Shown here: positions 62,960 through 64,000 of the stretch, piece after piece
Layout of the letters: every line of letters starts with the position of its first letter
Position numbering within the stretch: position 1 is the first letter of the stretch
Origin: Salegentibacter sp. Hel_I_6
GTDB lineage: Bacteria; Bacteroidota; Bacteroidia; Flavobacteriales; Flavobacteriaceae
Length of the DNA: 64,000 bases
Assembly (NCBI RefSeq): GCF_000745315.1
Contig: NZ_JQNQ01000001.1
Coordinates: forward strand, 1,736,001-1,800,000
Direction: 5' to 3'
Position numbers and translations under genes: made by a program
Notes under the pieces: generated by a model
What the model was told of the DNA's origin: nothing
Databases searched by the model: none
The model's input: only the letters and a program-made list of their open reading frames with translations

Positions 62960-63610
62960 ATGGAAAAAATATTAATAGCCGGTTCTACCGGACAGACAGG
63001 AAAAAGGGTTATTGAGATTTTAAATAACACCGAAAATTTTAAACCCGTGGCAATGATTCGTAAAGAAGAGCAAAAGCAAATCTTTGACGATATGGAAGTA
63101 GAAAGTGTAATGGCCGATCTTGAAGGTGATATAGAACACGCTTTTAAAGGAATTGACCGGGTAATTTTTGCTGCTGGTTCTGGCGGAAGCACCGGCCCCG
63201 AAAAGACCACCTCTGTGGACCAGGAAGGTGCTAAAAAAATGGTTGACGCTGCTAAGAAATTCAACGTAAAGAAATTTATTATGCTTAGCGCTATGGGAAC
63301 CGATAAACCGGAAGAAGGCGGAGACCTGGAGCATTACCTAAAAGCAAAAAAAGAAGCCGATGATTATTTAGTAGATAGCGGCATTGTCTACACAATAGTA
63401 CAACCAGGCCGACTTACAGATGATATGGGACTTGCCAAGGTAAAATTAGCGCTTAAACTGGAAGAACAAGGCGAAATTTCAAGAGACGATGTAGCTTTTC
63501 TTCTTGTAATGTGCCTTGCAGACCCATTAGGAAAAAATATGGCATTCCAGGCACTTGAAGGTCAGGAGTCAATTAAATCTGCGTTAGTAGAATTGAGCCA
63601 GAATAATTAA
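62960..63610 (+). CDS. NAD(P)-binding protein (atypical SDR / NmrA-like)
   Basis: A 216-residue Rossmann protein with the dinucleotide motif AGSTGQTGKRVIEIL near the N-terminus. SDR relatives of this group (SDR_a5) often lack the catalytic Tyr; MLSAMGTDKPEEGGDLEHYLKAK carries the YxxxK-like element YLKAK. Substrate unknown. Confidence 0.85.
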   Translation: MEKILIAGSTGQTGKRVIEILNNTENFKPVAMIRKEEQKQIFDDMEVESVMADLEGDIEHAFKGIDRVIFAAGSGGSTGPEKTTSVDQEGAKKMVDAAKKFNVKKFIMLSAMGTDKPEEGGDLEHYLKAKKEADDYLVDSGIVYTIVQPGRLTDDMGLAKVKLALKLEEQGEISRDDVAFLLVMCLADPLGKNMAFQALEGQESIKSALVELSQNN

Positions 63611-63623
63611 GACAGAGATCAAA

Positions 63624-63741
63624 CTATAAAATGCTGTTTGGTAGTTCCCAAATGATAGATCCCCGATCCAAAATCGGGGCAGGCTCTGAAACAAGTTCAG
63701 GATGACGTTGGAATGATCAAACAGCATTTTTTGTTTTATAG
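63624..63741. terminator. Bidirectional terminator whose loop carries repeat hairpins
   Basis: A perfect 13-bp inverted repeat (63628-63640 and 63718-63730) closes the region between two converging genes; outer bases CTATAAAA (63624-63631) also pair with TTTTATAG (63734-63741). The 77-base loop holds CCCCGAT-CCAAA-ATCGGGG (63661-63679) and a copy of the ACAAG-loop hairpin (63685-63708). Confidence 0.75.
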
Positions 63742-64000
63742 ATAGTCATTCACAAATTTCTCACACCAGTCTTTTATTTGGTTCCTGGTGGTTTTAAAAG
63801 CTTCCTGAATTTCTTCTTCTGAACCTTCTACTTTCGAGGGATCTTTAAAATTCTGATGCAACCTTAGCGCATTTTTCGAAGGAATAAACGGGCAGTTTTC
63901 ATTGGCGTGATCGCAGACGGTAATAATAAAATCAAAGTCCACTTCTTTATATTCGTCTACATTATTGCTAGTGTGATGAGAAATATTTATCGCATCTTCT
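63736..64000 (-). CDS. ArsC-like low molecular weight phosphatase, C-terminal part (5' end outside window)
   Basis: The frame is open to the window end and encodes the last 88 residues, through the second Cys region (FIITVCDHANENCPF) typical of thioredoxin-coupled arsenate reductases of the low-molecular-weight tyrosine phosphatase fold. The NISHHTSNNVDEY part precedes it. The active-site CX5R loop lies beyond the window. Arsenate reductase is the likely call; a protein tyrosine phosphatase is possible. Confidence 0.8.
   Translation of the reverse strand, partial: EDAINISHHTSNNVDEYKEVDFDFIITVCDHANENCPFIPSKNALRLHQNFKDPSKVEGSEEEIQEAFKTTRNQIKDWCEKFVNDYL

Overview
The window is a 64 kb stretch of a low-GC chromosome from the phylum Bacteroidota, almost certainly family Flavobacteriaceae (marine Gramella/Salegentibacter-like by gene content; genus is inference). 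The support is the order mutY-ssb-gldE-gldD (gliding), a protein with a type IX secretion C-terminal domain, DUF4270 and Ig-like lipoproteins, a short F1 epsilon subunit next to atpD away from the other ATP synthase genes, a eukaryote-type glycyl-tRNA synthetase, start codons with little Shine-Dalgarno sequence, and many upstream boxes matching the Bacteroidetes promoter TAnnTTTG.

Layout. 1-3.2 kb: end of an M16 peptidase, a small membrane protein, an EamA transporter. 3.3-6.9 kb (minus): mutY, ssb, gldE, gldD. 7.0-9.8 kb (plus): HU, a 29-residue basic protein, ribonuclease E/G, recX. 10.0-18.7 kb (minus): biotin operon bioF-DUF2007-bioD-bioA-SET-ketoacyl synthase-bioB followed by two JmjC/cupin-8 paralogues. 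18.8-24.6 kb (minus): complete mrpABCDEFG sodium/proton antiporter. 24.8-25.6 kb: DUF2975/Xre pair. 25.6-27.5 kb: atpD-atpC. 27.8-32.0 kb (minus): a GT5-like half protein, DUF4270 lipoprotein, glmS. 32.1-38.1 kb (plus): panC, panD, a flippase-like membrane protein, an esterase-like protein, radA, an M23 peptidase. 38.2-47.3 kb (minus): aldo/keto reductase, OmpA-like lipoprotein, exonuclease III, DinB, a large T9SS cargo, glyS, a coiled-coil membrane protein. 47.4-51.1 kb: comF, Ig-like lipoprotein, nitrilase-type amidohydrolase, YagU-like protein. 51.1-56.9 kb (minus): ligase-associated DNA damage response set (exonuclease, ATP-dependent ligase, helicase) interrupted by a DUF559 endonuclease gene between two copies of a palindromic repeat. 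57.0-64.0 kb: TerB-like protein, fbp, two GNAT paralogues, aspartate kinase, an OlsF-like double acyltransferase, an NAD(P)-binding protein, and the end of an ArsC-like phosphatase.

Most of the window is core genome. The less ordinary material is (i) the DUF559 cassette and its repeats in the repair cluster, (ii) a family of intergenic hairpins with conserved ACAAG loop and compensating stem changes, one copy lying in the loop of a bidirectional terminator, (iii) the biotin operon, which carries a ketoacyl synthase, a SET methyltransferase and two putative Fe(II) oxygenases but no bioC/bioH, and (iv) two proteins that look like enzymes stripped of key catalytic elements (GT5-like protein at 31.2 kb; esterase-like protein at 34.3 kb).

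No rRNA, tRNA, CRISPR array, transposase or prophage gene was seen. No gap between genes exceeds 300 bases; the longest (27496-27758, 24593-24842, 9754-9994, 58553-58752, 14093-14290) hold promoters, terminators or decayed repeats as listed.
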